From JALORV01 sp963724365 (GTDB taxonomy: Bacteria; Pseudomonadota; Gammaproteobacteria; Burkholderiales; Burkholderiaceae_F), in contig CAVRUR010000002.1 in assembly GCA_963724365.1 (NCBI GenBank), forward strand, positions 77,362 through 141,361: a DNA stretch of 64,000 bases, given 5' to 3'. The notes beneath the pieces were generated by a model. It saw nothing but the letters and a program-made list of their open reading frames with translations, had not been told where the DNA came from and did not search any database. This document shows positions 10,087 to 20,223 of this stretch, piece after piece; within the stretch, counting starts at the first letter, position 1, and each line of letters begins with the position of its first letter. A program made the position numbers and the translations under genes.

Positions 10087-11629
10087 TCAATATCCGGCCG
10101 ACTTCTTGTACGCCTCGATCGCCTTCGTCAGCTCCGCCTCGTCGTCCTTCGACAGATCCTTCGTGCTTTCGATGCGTTCGGCCAGCGCGGCGTGCTTGGT
10201 CTTCACATACTCGCGCAGCGCCTTCTCCGCCGTCAGGCAGTCCTTCAGCTCGACACTGTCGAATGCACCGGCGCTCACCGCGAACAGCGTGACAGCCATT
10301 TCCCACACCTGCTGCGGCTGATATTGCGGCTGCTTCAGTATCTCGGTGACCCTGCGACCACGCTCGAGCTGGTTACGGGTCGCCTCGTCGAGGTCGGATG
10401 CGAACTGTGAGAACGCCGCGAGTTCGCGGTACTGCGCCAGTGCCAGGCGCACGCCGCCGCCGAGCTTCTTGATGACCTTGGTCTGCGCTGCGCCACCGAC
10501 CCGCGAGACCGAGATGCCCGGGTTGATGGCCGGGCGGATCCCGGCGTTGAAGAGGTCCGTCTCGAGGAAGATCTGGCCGTCGGTGATCGAGATGACGTTG
10601 GTCGGCACGAACGCGGTGACGTCGCCGGCCTGCGTCTCGATGATCGGCAGTGCCGTCAGCGAGCCGGTCTTGCCCTTGACTGCGCCCTTGGTGAACTTCT
10701 CGACGTACTCGGGATTGACGCGCGCGGCACGCTCGAGCAGGCGCGAGTGCAGGTAGAACACGTCGCCCGGATACGCTTCGCGGCCCGGCGGACGGCGCAG
10801 CAGCAGCGACACCTGTCGGTAGGCCCACGCCTGCTTGGTCAGGTCGTCATAGATGATCAGGGCGTCCTGGCCGCGGTCGCGGAAGTACTCGCCCATCGTG
10901 CAGCCGGAATACGGCGCGATGTACTGCATCGCCGCCGATTCGGACGCCGTGGCCGCCACGATGATCGTGTATTCCATCGCGCCAAACTCTTCGAGCTTGC
11001 GCAGGACGTTGGCGATGTTCGAGGCCTTCTGCCCGATCGCGACGTACACGCAGATCAGGTCCTTGCCCTTCTGGTTGATGATCGTGTCGACTGCCACCGC
11101 GGTCTTGCCGGTCTGGCGGTCACCGATGATCAGTTCGCGCTGGCCACGACCGATCGGCACCATCGAGTCGATCGCCTTGAGGCCGGTCTGCACCGGCTGC
11201 GACACCGGCTGGCGCTGGATCACGCCCGGCGCAATCTTCTCGATGACGTCCGTCATCTTCGCGTTGACCGGTCCCTTGCCGTCGATCGGTTCGCCGAGCG
11301 AGTTGACGACGCGACCGATCAGCTCCGGGCCGACCGGGACAGTCGAGGATGCGTCCGGTCGCCTTGACCGGATCGCCTTCGCGGATGTGCTCGTAGTCAC
11401 CGAGCACGACCGAGCCGACCGAGTCGCGCTCGAGATTCAGCGCCAGGCCGAAGGTGTTGTTCGGGAACTCGAGCATCTCGCCCTGCATCACGTCCGACAG
11501 GCCGTGAATGCGGCAGATGCCGTCGGTCACCGTCACGACCGTGCCCTGCGTGCGCAGTTCGGTCGAAACGCCGAGGCCCTTGATGCGGCTTTTCAGCAGT
11601 TCGCTGATTTCACTGGGATTGAGTTGCAT
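10087..11629 (-). CDS. atpA: F1Fo ATP synthase alpha subunit (one frameshift)
   Basis: About 513 residues once repaired. The N-terminus MQLNPSEISELLKSRIKGLG, the P-loop GDRQTGKTAVAVDTI, and the conserved PGREAYPGDVFYLHSRLLER and ISVSRVGGAAQTKVIKKLGG are present. The frame breaks near 11341, inside GRILD-VPVGPELIGRVV, where one extra base on the plus strand (GGGAC-A-GTCGAG) splits the gene into two overlapping frames. Alpha subunits alternate with beta in the F1 head and bind non-catalytic nucleotide. Because atpA is essential or nearly so in an aerobe and the rest is intact, a sequencing error is by far the simplest reading. The ribosome site GGAG precedes the ATG at 11629. Confidence 0.95.
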
Positions 11630-11658
11630 CTTTCAACTCCGATAGATTCAGGCGCCGC

Positions 11659-12202
11659 TTAGGCAGTTAGCGCCGTCTGCATGTCTGTGAGCCGCGCGCG
11701 GACCGAACCGTCGAGGACCTGGTCGCCGACCGTGGCGCGCACGCCGCCGATCAGGTCCGCATTCACGCGCACTTCGGGCTTGAGCTTGCGGCCGAATTTC
11801 GCGACCAATGACGTCACCAGGTCCGCGACCTGCGCGTCCTGACAGCGGAAATGCGGTTTCGATCAGGCAGTCCGCCACGCCTTCGGCCGAGTTCTTCAGC
11901 CGCCGGAACTGCACCGCAACTTCGGGCAGCACCGCGAGGCGCTGGTTCTCGATCAGCAGCTTGAGGAAATTGTCCGGCCGCTCAGGCAACGGCGTCTTCA
12001 GCATGCCGGTCAGCAGACCGAAGACCTGCGCGTGATCGAGATTCGGATCGCCGACGACTTCGGCGACCTGCGGATGCGCCATCAGGTTCGCCAGTTCCTC
12101 GATCGCAGGCGAGCCAGGCATCCAGCGGCTCTCGCCCGATCCCTGCGCGACCGAGAACAGGGCTTCGGCGTAGGGACGGGCGACGGTCGACAGTTCGGCC
12201 AT
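11659..12202 (-). CDS. atpH: F1Fo ATP synthase delta subunit (one frameshift)
   Basis: About 180 residues after repair. The N-terminal domain MAELSTVARPYAEALFSVAQ, the central LLIENQRLAVLPEVAVQFRR, and the C-terminal part with KFGRKLKPEVRVNADLIGG and VLDGSVRARLTDMQTALTA match AtpH. One surplus C near 11838 (plus strand) shifts the last 60 codons; read through, the protein ends at the TAA at 11659-11661. Delta caps the peripheral stalk on F1. Its ATG is two bases after the atpF stop. Confidence 0.92.
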
Positions 12203-12204
12203 GG

Positions 12205-12676
12205 CTAGAGCTTCGCCTTTAGCTGCGAAAGCAGGTCGGCGTGCACCTGCGCGATTGACTTCGCGCCGCAGGATCTGCTCCGCACCCGCGATGGCGAGCA
12301 CGGCGACCTGGTCGCGCAGCGAATCCTTGGCGCGCTCCATTTCCTGCTCGGCTTCGGCCTTGGCCGACGCGATCAGGCGATCGCCCTCGACCTTCGCCTG
12401 CCCCTTGGCCTGGTCGATCAGCGCCTGGGCGCGCTTCTCGGTTTCGGCCATCAGGGCCTGCGCGCGCGAACGCGCCTCGGCATCGAGCTGGGCGATCTTC
12501 TTCTGGGCGTCGTCGAGGCTGCGATTGCCGCTGTCGGCGGCAGCAAGGCCATCGGCGATCTTCTTGCGGCGCTCGTCGAGCGCCTTGATCAGTGGCGGCC
12601 AGATGAACTTCATCGTGACCCACGCACCGATGAAGAACACCACCATCTGGACGAACAGCGTGGCGTTGATGTTCAT
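12205..12676 (-). CDS. atpF: F1Fo ATP synthase b subunit (frameshift near C-terminus)
   Basis: About 156 residues. A single N-terminal membrane segment (MNINATLFVQMVVFFIGAWV) is followed by the long charged helix typical of subunit b (KALDERRKKIADGLAAAD onward). The last 13 residues, VHADLLSQLKAKL with its stop, are in another frame because of one extra base near 12247; without repair the frame runs on into atpH and would give a false b-delta fusion. Subunit b forms the peripheral stalk. Confidence 0.93.
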
Positions 12677-12757
12677 AGACTTTGAACTCGGAAAATGCCG
12701 GACGCGCCTGTCGGCGCGCCGGCAACTTCAGTTTTGGTCCGGAGCGTTCGGCCGCAA

Positions 12758-13012
<255 letters not shown>

Positions 13013-13045
13013 TCAGTACAAAGGTGATGGCAGTGATGGGTGAAA

Positions 13046-13879
13046 TCAATGGCCTTCGTGCGCCTGCCCGATGTAAACCAGCGTCAGCATCATGAAGATG
13101 AACGCCTGCAGCAGGACGATCAGGATGTGGAACAGCAACCAGGCCGTGCCGGCAAGGACGTGGCCGATCGTCAGCAGGATCCCGGTGGCATTCATGGCCG
13201 CGTAGCCGCCGAGCAGCGCGATCAGGAAGAACAGCAGCTCGCCCGCGTACATGTTGCCGAACAGTCGCATGCCGAGCGAGACCGTCTTGGCCGCGTACTC
13301 GATCAGGTTGAGCAGGAAGTTGAACGGCCACAGCAGCGGGTGGGCGCCGAAGGGCGCGGTGAACAGTTCGTGCACCCAGCCGCCGAAGCCCTTGATCTTG
13401 ACGCCGTAGTAGATCATCAGCGTCAGCACGCCAAGCGCCATGCCGAGCGTGCCGTTGAGATCCGCGGTCGGCAGCGGCCGCAGGTACTCGATGTGGAAGA
13501 CGTTGTGCGCGATCCACGGGAACAGTTCCACCGGGATCAGGTCGATCGCATTCATCATCACGATCCACAGGAAGACCGTCAGCCCCAGCGGCGCGATGAA
13601 TGTGCGATCGCCATGGACGATCGACTTGCTCTGCTCCTCGACCAGTTCGACCAGCGATTCGACCGCGGCCTGGAATCGCCCCGGGACGCCGGACGTCACC
13701 TTGCGCGCCACCAGCCACAGCACCAGCAGCACGCCGCAAAGAACCAGAAGGGAAAAGATGATCGTGTCGACGTTGAACACCGAGAAATCGATGATCGACT
13801 TCTGCTTGCCCGTCGACAGGTGCGTCAGGTGATGGACGATGTATTCGGTGGCAGTGGGAGCGTGGCCCGAAGCAGCCAT
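13046..13879 (-). CDS. atpB: F1Fo ATP synthase a subunit
   Basis: 277 residues with five or six membrane segments. The proton-channel arginine is in KTVSLGMRLFGNMYAGELLF, and the last helix has FHILIVLLQAFIFMMLTLVY. The N-terminal HHLTHLSTGKQKSIIDFSVF is typical of Burkholderiales AtpB. It starts 16 bases after the atpI stop and precedes atpE. Confidence 0.97.
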   Translation of the reverse strand: MAASGHAPTATEYIVHHLTHLSTGKQKSIIDFSVFNVDTIIFSLLVLCGVLLVLWLVARKVTSGVPGRFQAAVESLVELVEEQSKSIVHGDRTFIAPLGLTVFLWIVMMNAIDLIPVELFPWIAHNVFHIEYLRPLPTADLNGTLGMALGVLTLMIYYGVKIKGFGGWVHELFTAPFGAHPLLWPFNFLLNLIEYAAKTVSLGMRLFGNMYAGELLFFLIALLGGYAAMNATGILLTIGHVLAGTAWLLFHILIVLLQAFIFMMLTLVYIGQAHEGH

Positions 13880-13895
13880 GATTTGAAGCCCGTCC

Positions 13896-14234
13896 TTATC
13901 TGATCAGCAGCGCCAGTACGTAGCTCTTCAGCACGGCGATGATGGACACCAGCATCGCCAGCCACACCAGGTTCTTGTAGATCGCGACGACCAGCGCCAG
14001 CAGCACGATCGTCGAGACGACCTTGACGAATTCGCCGATCAAGAACACCGCCGCGTCGGTCCCCTGGGGCCGGCGGCTTGCCGCCGCCAGCTTCAGCGCA
14101 AACAACCCGTTCGGTATGAAACAGGCGGCGCCCCCCAACAGCGCGGAGATCGCGGCCGGCGCCCCTCCGATGAGCGCACTCAGCAGCGAAACGACGGCGG
14201 TTGTGAGTATCTGCAGCAGGACAATCCGGAACAT
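13896..14234 (-). CDS. atpI: ATP synthase subunit I (assembly factor)
   Basis: 112 residues with four hydrophobic segments, beginning MFRIVLLQILTTAVVSLLSA and ending LVSIIAVLKSYVLALLIR. It is the first gene of the atp operon. AtpI helps c-ring assembly or Mg2+ supply and is not part of the finished enzyme. Identity rests on position plus hydrophobic pattern (SALLGGAACFIPNGLFALKL is characteristic of the family). Confidence 0.88.
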   Translation of the reverse strand: MFRIVLLQILTTAVVSLLSALIGGAPAAISALLGGAACFIPNGLFALKLAAASRRPQGTDAAVFLIGEFVKVVSTIVLLALVVAIYKNLVWLAMLVSIIAVLKSYVLALLIR

Positions 14235-14293
14235 GGAACCGCTCCGAGCGCCCTACGGCGGGATCTTGAGTCCGTATTCGCCAAAACCGCGAG

Positions 14294-14323
14294 ATTCTAC
14301 GAGGCGGCGCAACCCCGGGTCAA
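14294..14323 (-). promoter_or_regulatory. Probable sigma-70 promoter of the atp operon
   Basis: On the minus strand TTGACC (14318-14323) and TAGAAT (14294-14299) are separated by 18 bases, 60 bases upstream of the atpI start. It is the best promoter match in this 122-base parB-atpI gap. Confidence 0.55.
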
Positions 14324-14356
14324 ATTTGTGCTGCGCCGCGCCAAGGACCCAAGGCA

Positions 14357-15214
14357 CTATGACCGGCGCAACCGGGCCACGATGCCGTCGAGCTGGTCGA
14401 GGCTGGCGAACTCGATGACGAGCCGTCCGCCACCCTTGGCGTTGGTGGCCAGGCGCACCGTGGCGCCCAGCGCGTCGGCCAGTTCCTCCTCGAGCCGCAC
14501 GACATCGCGATCGCGGCCGCCCCGCCGGATTTTTTCCTGCTGGCCGGCGGCTTGCCGTGGTGGGCGACCAGCGTCTCGGCTTCGCGCACGGACAGGCCGC
14601 GCGCCGCGATGCGATGCGCCAGCTGGATCTGCGTGGCGGCATCGACAGCCAGCAGCGCGCGGGCGTGACCCATGTCGATCTGGCCGTCGAGCAGCATTTC
14701 CTGCACCGGGGCGGCGAGGTTCAGCAGCCGCAACAGATTGGAGGTCGCACTGCGCGAACGCCCGATCGCCTGCGCCGCCTGCTCGTGCGTGAAGTCGAAC
14801 TCGCGGATCAGCCGCTGCACGCCCTGCGCTTCCTCCAGCGGATTGAGGTCCTCGCGCTGGATGTTCTCGATCAGCGCCATCGCCAGCGCCGCCGTGTCGG
14901 GCACCGGCTTGACCAGCACCGGGACTTCGTCGAGGCCGGCCAGCTGCGCGGCGCGATAGCGGCGCTCGCCGGCGATGATCTCGTACTGGCCCGCCGTCGA
15001 CCGGCCGCACCAGGATCGGCTGCATGATGCCTTGCACCCTGATCGAGTCGGCGAGTTCCGCGAGCGCCTGCGGATCCATGCGCGTGCGCGGCTGGTACTT
15101 GCCTGGCCGCAGCCGCGCAATCGGCAACGTGGTCGGTGACGCTGTTGGAGACGTCGGCTCGCCGCCGAGCAGCGCGTCCAGTCCGCGCCCCAGCCCCTTG
15201 GGCCGCTTGATCAT
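14357..15214 (-). CDS. parB: Chromosome partitioning protein ParB (two frameshifts)
   Basis: About 286 residues after repair. The N-terminus MIKRPKGLGRGLDALLGGE is typical. The ParB/Srx CTPase core includes LRPGKYQPRTRMDPQALAEL, then IAGERRYRAAQLAGLDEVPV and ENIQREDLNPLEEAQGVQRL, and the helix-turn-helix EQAAQAIGRSRSATSNLLRL contacts parS. The C-terminal dimer domain ends RLVIEFASLDQLDGIVARLR. Shifts lie near 15000 (extra base before QYEIIAGERR) and near 14530 (after PPASRKKSGG). ParB loads on parS and works with ParA to move origins apart; two parS-like sites lie about 5 kb away at 20.15 kb. Its ATG overlaps the stop of the acetyltransferase gene (ATGA). Confidence 0.92.
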   Translation of the reverse strand: MIKRPKGLGRGLDALLGGEPTSPTASPTTLPIARLRPGKYQPRTRMDPQALAELADSIRVQGIMQPILVRPVDGGPVRDHRRRAPLSRRAAGRPRRSPGAGQAGARHGGAGDGADREHPARGPQSAGGSAGRAAADPRVRLHARAGGAGDRAFAQCDLQSVAAAEPRRPGAGNAARRPDRHGSRPRAAGCRCRHADPAGASHRGARPVRARSRDAGRPPRQAAGQQEKIRRGGRDRDVVRLEEELADALGATVRLATNAKGGGRLVIEFASLDQLDGIVARLRRS

Positions 15215-16016
15215 CGTGTCTGTCCCTCCTCGACGGGCGCCGCCCGGTACCAGTAGGCATAGCGATCGCGGAAGCCGAACTTGCCATAGACGTGGCGCGC
15301 TGGCGCGTTCGCCGCGTCGACCTGCAGGTACGCGATGCGCGCGCCGGCGACAGCGGCCGCCTGCAGCAGTTCGCGAACGAGCGCAGTCGCATGCCCGCGA
15401 CCGCGCTGACCAGTGGCGGTCACCATGTTGAACACGCCTGCGCACTCACCGTCGATGACGACGCAGCCGCAGGCGATCGGCACCTCGTCGTCGTACAGGA
15501 CGAGATAGCGCGCCGGCAACAGGCAGTTTGCCATCCGCTGCCGTTCCGCCGCGGCCTGCGCCGACGGCGCATTGCGCAGCGTGCCCACGATTTCGAAAAC
15601 GCCAGTGCATCCACGACGGCCGGCGCGCGGGGAGCGGCAGCAACAACTTCGGCTGCCGCCAGCTCGACCATCATCACGCGCGACTCGTCGCAGGCGACAT
15701 AGCCGGCGCGGTCCAGCGCGCCGTCGAGCGCGGCGGGCTGCGAGTACGGCGTGATGCGATACAGGCACGGCAAGCCGACGCGCCGGTAGAACGAAGCCAC
15801 GAACGCCAGTTTCTCGTCGAGCGGCAGTCGTCCCGGCCCGATCGCATTGACCGAACGCGCGCGCTTCGCCTTGCCCGGTGAGTAGCGCAGCAGCCAGCCG
15901 TCGTAGATTGCCTGCTGCGGCGGCTGCGACGAAGTCAGTCCGGCGTCCTCGAGGCGCGCACCGAGCGCGTCGGTGGCGGCGCACAGGCCAGCCGGCACTC
16001 GTGCCGGATCGAACAT
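15211..16016 (-). CDS. GNAT-family N-acetyltransferase (one frameshift)
   Basis: About 268 residues. The N-terminal half (YDGWLLRYSPGKAKRARSVN, RVGLPCLYRITPYSQP, LDRAGYVACDESRVMMVEL) and the C-terminal acetyl-CoA site (GVFNMVTATGQRGRGHATAL, then ARHVYGKFGFRDRYAYWYR) match bacterial two-domain GNAT enzymes. The A-box loop is QRGRGHA. One T is missing from a T run (plus-strand A run 15596-15599), splitting the gene after VVDALAF. It is wedged between parA and parB: its ATG overlaps the parA stop (TGATG) and its stop overlaps the parB start (ATGA). Translation of all three is thus coupled. Substrate unknown. Confidence 0.75.
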
Positions 16017-16785
16017 CAGAGGGACCGCAGTCGATCGATCATCTCGGCGCCGAACGCGATGTAGGCCTGCGCTCCCTTCGAGGCGCGGTCGTAGGCCACG
16101 CCGGGCAAGCCATAGCTCGGCGCCTCGGCCAGGCGCACATTGCGCGGGATGATCGTGGAGAAGACCTTGTCGCCGAACTTGCCTACCAGCTGCTCGGACA
16201 CCTGCTGCTGCAGTGTCATGCGCGGATCGAACATGACGCGCAGCAGTCCGATGATCGTCAGGTCCGGATTCAGATGGGCGGCGACGCGCTTGATCGTGTT
16301 GACCAGGTCCGCCAGGCCCTCGAGCGCGAAGTACTCGCACTGCATCGGGATGATGACGCCGTGCGCAGCGCACAGGCCATTGAGCGTCAGCAGCGACAGC
16401 GACGGCGGGCAGTCGATCAGGATGAAGTCGTAGCGGGATCGACCTCGGCCAGCGCCGTCTTCAGCCGCGTCTCGCGGTCGTCAAGATCGACGAGTTCGAC
16501 TTCGGCCCCGGCGAGTTCGCGATTGGCGCCCAGCACGTCGTAGCCGCCCTGCTCGGCGCGCTGCCGCGCCGTCGCCACGTCGGTCAGCCCGACCAGCACC
16601 TGATAGACGGTCGCCGGCAACAACCGCTTGTCGATGCCGCTGCCCATCGTGGCGTTGCCCTGCGGATCGAGGTCGACCAGCAGCACGCGCGGCCCGTGCG
16701 CCGCGATGCCGGCGGCCAGGTTGACCGCCGTGGTCGTCTTGCCGACGCCGCCCTTCTGGTTGGCGACACAGAAGATGCGCGCCAC
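16016..16785 (-). CDS. parA: Chromosome partitioning ATPase ParA (one frameshift)
   Basis: About 256 residues. The deviant Walker A motif NQKGGVGKTTTAVNLAAGIA is intact, Walker A' is LLVDLDPQGNATMGSG, and the C-terminal part has GLLRVMFDPRMTLQQQV and FSTIIPRNVRLAEAPSYGLP. A short N-terminus (MARIFCVANQKGG) marks the chromosomal Soj type without a DNA-binding extension. One missing base near 16435 breaks the frame at AEVDP-RYDFILIDCPPS. ParA binds DNA as an ATP dimer and is released by ParB, which drives origin segregation. First gene of the parA-GNAT-parB unit. Confidence 0.93.
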
Positions 16786-16838
16786 TCAACGCTCCAGTGG
16801 TGCTGCGGCGGTCGATGCAGGCGAACGGAAACCAGCGT

Positions 16839-17452
16839 TCATTGCGCGAGCCTGATGCCGAACGCCACCAGCACGAGCCCGGCCAGGCGCTCGAGCGCGC
16901 GCGCGAATCCGCGATGCGCCTTCACCTGCGCGGTCAACGCATGCGCGAACGCCACCAGCGTCAGGCAGTAGACCAGCGTCAACGCAGCGATCGTGACGGC
17001 CATGGCGCCGAACGTGACGACACCGCGCTGCGTCGCCGGGTCGATGAACAGCGGGAAGAACGCCATGTAGAAGACGATGGCCTTCGGATTCAGCAGCGTG
17101 ATCAGCAATCGCCTGGCGGAAGTAGTGACCGGCGTCGGATCGGTATCGGCTGCGCTTCGGCGCCGCGACGCGACGATCAGGCGCAGTCCAACGAACACGA
17201 GGTAGGCGGCGCCGGCGTACTGCAGCGCCTTGAACAGGAGCGGATGCCCCTGCAGGACAGCAGCGACGCCGAGCGCAGCCAGCCACAGCAGGACCTGATC
17301 CCCGACGATCAGGCCGAACGTCGCCGCCGCGCCCGCGCGAAATCCGCCCTTGCCCGGTCGACGTCAGCAGCGCAAACGTGCCCGGTCCGGGCAGTGCCAG
17401 GAAACACAGCGACAGCGACGACGAAGGCCCAGTAATCGGTGATGCCGAGCAT
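16839..17452 (-). CDS. LysE/RhtB-family amino acid exporter (two frameshifts)
   Basis: About 204 residues with roughly six membrane segments. Recognisable LysE motifs are LALPGPGTFALLTSTG, then GLIVGDQVLLWLAALGVAAV, AGAAYLVFVGLRLI and LLITLLNPKAIVFYMAFFPL. The N-terminal 40 residues are split over three frames by single-base shifts near 17400 and 17350. Such exporters expel excess amino acids or homoserine lactones; the substrate cannot be told. Its ATG overlaps the likely rsmG stop (TGATG), so it is co-translated with rsmG. Confidence 0.8.
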
Positions 17453-18114
17453 CAGGAGGCTCGATCAGCATGAGATGGCGCTCGGCGTCCAGGCGCGGGA
17501 CGTGAAGTTTAACGACGTGCGCGATCACGCGCACCGGCAGTCGCACGTCGTCGAGTTCCTCGATCTCGCTGCGCGGCAATGCGCCCTTCATCGCACACCA
17601 GCAGCCCCGCCGGATGCAGCAGCGGGCGAGTGAGGCGCACGAGATTCCGCGAGCGAGCGAATGCGCGCGCGACGGATCACGTCGAACGGCGCAGCACGGC
17701 AGTCCTCGACGCGCGCATGCACGACGTCGACGTTCGACAGACCGAGTTCCAGTTTCGCCTGCCGCAGGAAGGCGACCTTCTTCGCCGACCTTGTCGAGCA
17801 GCGTGAAGTGCAGCGCCGGGCAATGCAATCGCCAGCGGGAATGCCCGGCAGACCGCCGCCGGCGCCGACATCGAGTACTCGCAGCGCGCGGCCCTGCGGC
17901 CGCGTTGTTCGAGCGTCGGCACGATCGCCAGCGAATCGAGCAGGTGATGACTGACAGGATCTGGTCGGGCGTTCGATCGCGGTCAGGTTGTGGACGCGGT
18001 TCCAGCGCAGCAGCAGCTCGGCGAACGCGACTCAGCTGTTCGACTGGGTGGCATCGAGCAGGGCCACGCCGAGTTCGGCCGCGCCCGCCGCCAGGTCGAT
18101 CGTGGCGAAATCAC
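17452..18114 (-). CDS. rsmG: 16S rRNA (guanine527-N7)-methyltransferase RsmG (many frameshifts)
   Basis: About 215 residues can be assembled from three frames: AELGVALLDATQ, LLLRWNRVHNLTAI, LRVLDVGAGGGLPGIPLAIA (SAM-binding motif), PGAALHFTLLDKVG, LELGLSNVDVVHARVED and HVVKLHVPRLDAERHLML. At least five single-base shifts and one apparent in-frame stop interrupt it. RsmG methylates G527 of 16S rRNA. The identity is firm from motifs and from its place right after mnmG. The start (GTG near 18114) and stop are reconstructed, so the ends may be off by a few codons. Confidence 0.82.
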
Positions 18115-18118
18115 GACC

Positions 18119-20055
18119 TCAGGCCGCAAGCGCCTCCGCCACCCGCCTTGGTTGAGTCGCTTGATGTGCACCAGCAGGAGCGAGATCGCGGCCGGTGTCA
18201 CTCCCGACATGCGCGCGGCCTGCCCGACCGTTTCCGGACGATGCGCCTGCAGCTTCTGCCGCACTTCGATCGACAGGCCGCGCACCGCGTCGTAGTCGAG
18301 CTCGCTCCGGGATGCGCGTCGATCTCGTGCGACTCGTGGCGCAGGACTTCGTCGTCCTGGCGCGCGATGTAGCCGGCGTACTTGATCTGGATTTCCACCT
18401 GCTCGGCCACGGCGGGATCGTCGGCACCGGCGCACGGCGGACCGCCCAGCGGCTCCCCGTCCGCGGAGCGCAGCGTCAGCAGGTCGCGGTACGTCGACCT
18501 CCGGGCGCTTCAGCAGGTCAGCGAGCGTATACTCACGTTCGATCGCTCTTCCCGAGAACCCGCTCTGCTTCTGATCTCCGGAAGAATGCGAGCGTTCACC
18601 CACGTCGACTTCAGGCGCTCGATTTCACGCGCCACGGCGTCGCGCTTGCGGTTGAATGCGTCCCATCGCACGTCGTCGACGCAACCCAGCCGTCGACCGA
18701 TTTCGGTCAGGCGCAGTCGGCGTTGTCCTCCCGCAGGCTCAGGCGGTACTCGGCGCGGCTGGTGAACATCCGGTACGGCTCGGCCACTCCGCGCGTGATC
18801 AGGTCGTCGACCAGCACGCCGAGGTAGGCCTGGTCCCGCCGGGGCGTCCACGGCTCCTCGCCTCGCACAGCAGCGCCGCATTGATCCCCGCCAGCAGCCC
18901 CTGCGCGGCGGCCTCCTCGTAGCCGGTGGTGCCGTTGATCTGGCCGGCGAAGATAGAGCCCAGCGGATCGCCTTGGTCTCCAGCGATGCCTTCAGCCCGC
19001 GCGGATCGAAGTAGTCGTACTCGATCGCATAGCCGGGCCGCAGGATGTGCGCCTTCTCCAGCCCCACCATCGAACGGACGATCCGATCTGCACATCGAAC
19101 GGCAGGCTGGTCGAGATGCCGTTCGGATAGACCTCGTGCGTCTCCAGCCCCTCGGGCTCGAGGAAGATCTGATGCGAGGACTTGTCGGCGAATCGATGGA
19201 TCTTGTCCTCGATCGACGGGCAATAGCGCGGCCCGACGCCCTCGATCACCCCCGAGTACATCGGGCTGCGGTCGAGGTTGGCGCGGATCACCTCGTGCGT
19301 GCGCGCATTGGTGTGCGTGATCCAGCACGGCACCTGCCGCGGATGCTGTGCGGCCGACCCGAGAAAGGAGAACACTGGCATCGGATCAAGATCGCCGGGC
19401 TGCTCCTCGAGCCGCGAAAAATCGATCGTCCGGCCGTCGATGCGCGGCGGCGTCCCGGTCTTGAGGCGGCCTTGCGGAAGCTTGCAGTTCCTTCAGCCGG
19501 GCCGCCAGGGAGATCGACGGCGGATCGCCGGCGCGCCCCGCCGAGAAGTTCTGCAGGCCGATATGAATCAGGCCGTTGAGAAAGGTGCCGGCGGTCAGCA
19601 CGACTGCGCGGCGCGCGAAAGCGGATGCCGGACTGGGTCACCGCACCGACGACGCGCTCGCCTTCGACGATCAGGTCATCGACCGCCTGCTGGAAGAGCC
19701 ACAGGTTGGGCTGATTTTCCAGACGTCGGCGGATCGCCTTGCGGTACAGCACACGGTCCGCCTGGGCGCGCGTCGCACGAACCGCCGGGCCCTTGGATCG
19801 GTTGAGGATCCGAAACTGGATTCCGGCCTCGTCGGTGGCCGCGGCCATCGCTCCGCCCAGCGCATCGACTTCCTTGACCAGGTGTCCCTTGCCGATCCCG
19901 CCGATCGACGGGTTGCACGACATCTGGCCCGAGCGTTTCGATGTTGTGCGTCAACAGGACCGTGCGGGCGCCCATGCGCGCGGCGGCCAGGGCAGCCTCG
20001 GTCCCGGCATGTCCGCCGCCGACCACGATCACATCGAAACTTCCGGGAAGTCCAT
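18119..20055 (-). CDS. mnmG: tRNA uridine-5-carboxymethylaminomethyl modification enzyme MnmG/GidA (at least eight frameshifts)
   Basis: About 645 residues reassembled. The FAD dinucleotide motif SFDVIVVGGGHAGTEAALAA opens the protein. MSCNPSIGGIGKGHLVKEVD, LKTGTPPRIDGRTIDFSRLE, SSHQIFLEPEGLETHEVYPN, GQINGTTGYEEAAAQGLLAG and YIARQDDEVLRH follow. Breaks lie near 20040, 19922, 19605, 19480, 19088, 18965, 18855, 18715 and 18605. With MnmE (encoded at 40.3-41.7 kb) it makes the cmnm5 modification of wobble uridines. ATG at 20055 and TGA at 18119-18121 are the likely ends. All catalytic motifs survive, which argues for poor sequence quality and against a pseudogene. Confidence 0.9.
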
Positions 20056-20147
20056 CGCGCGCCGCCCGAAACAAGCGCGAAAGTATAGACGTCGGCCTGT
20101 CCGCGGGACAGCTGGACAGCCCTTGGGCGCTCGCCGCAGGGCGAGGA

Positions 20148-20161
20148 GTTTCACGTGGAAC
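20148..20161. promoter_or_regulatory. parS-like site 1 (one mismatch)
   Basis: GTTTCACGTGGAAC differs at one base from the 14-bp core palindrome of chromosomal parS (GTTTCACGTGAAAC). It lies upstream of mnmG and 25 bases (start to start) from a better copy. Expected to bind ParB weakly. Confidence 0.7.
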
Positions 20162-20172
20162 GCACCGTGCGC

Positions 20173-20188
20173 GGTTTCACGTGAAACA
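20173..20188. promoter_or_regulatory. parS site 2
   Basis: GGTTTCACGTGAAACA matches the consensus TGTTTCACGTGAAACA at 15 of 16 positions and contains the full 14-bp palindrome. It lies in the gap between mnmG and the next gene and about 5 kb from parB, the usual origin-proximal setting for parS. Confidence 0.9.
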
Positions 20189-20223
20189 TCCGCAGCGAAG
20201 CATCGGGAAACGCGCAGCGTGGT

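Noticed and set aside
11648..12676. Apparent fusion of ATP synthase b and delta subunits.
   Set aside because: One extra base near 12247 creates it; the normal atpF stop and the atpH start two bases later are visible in the other frame.
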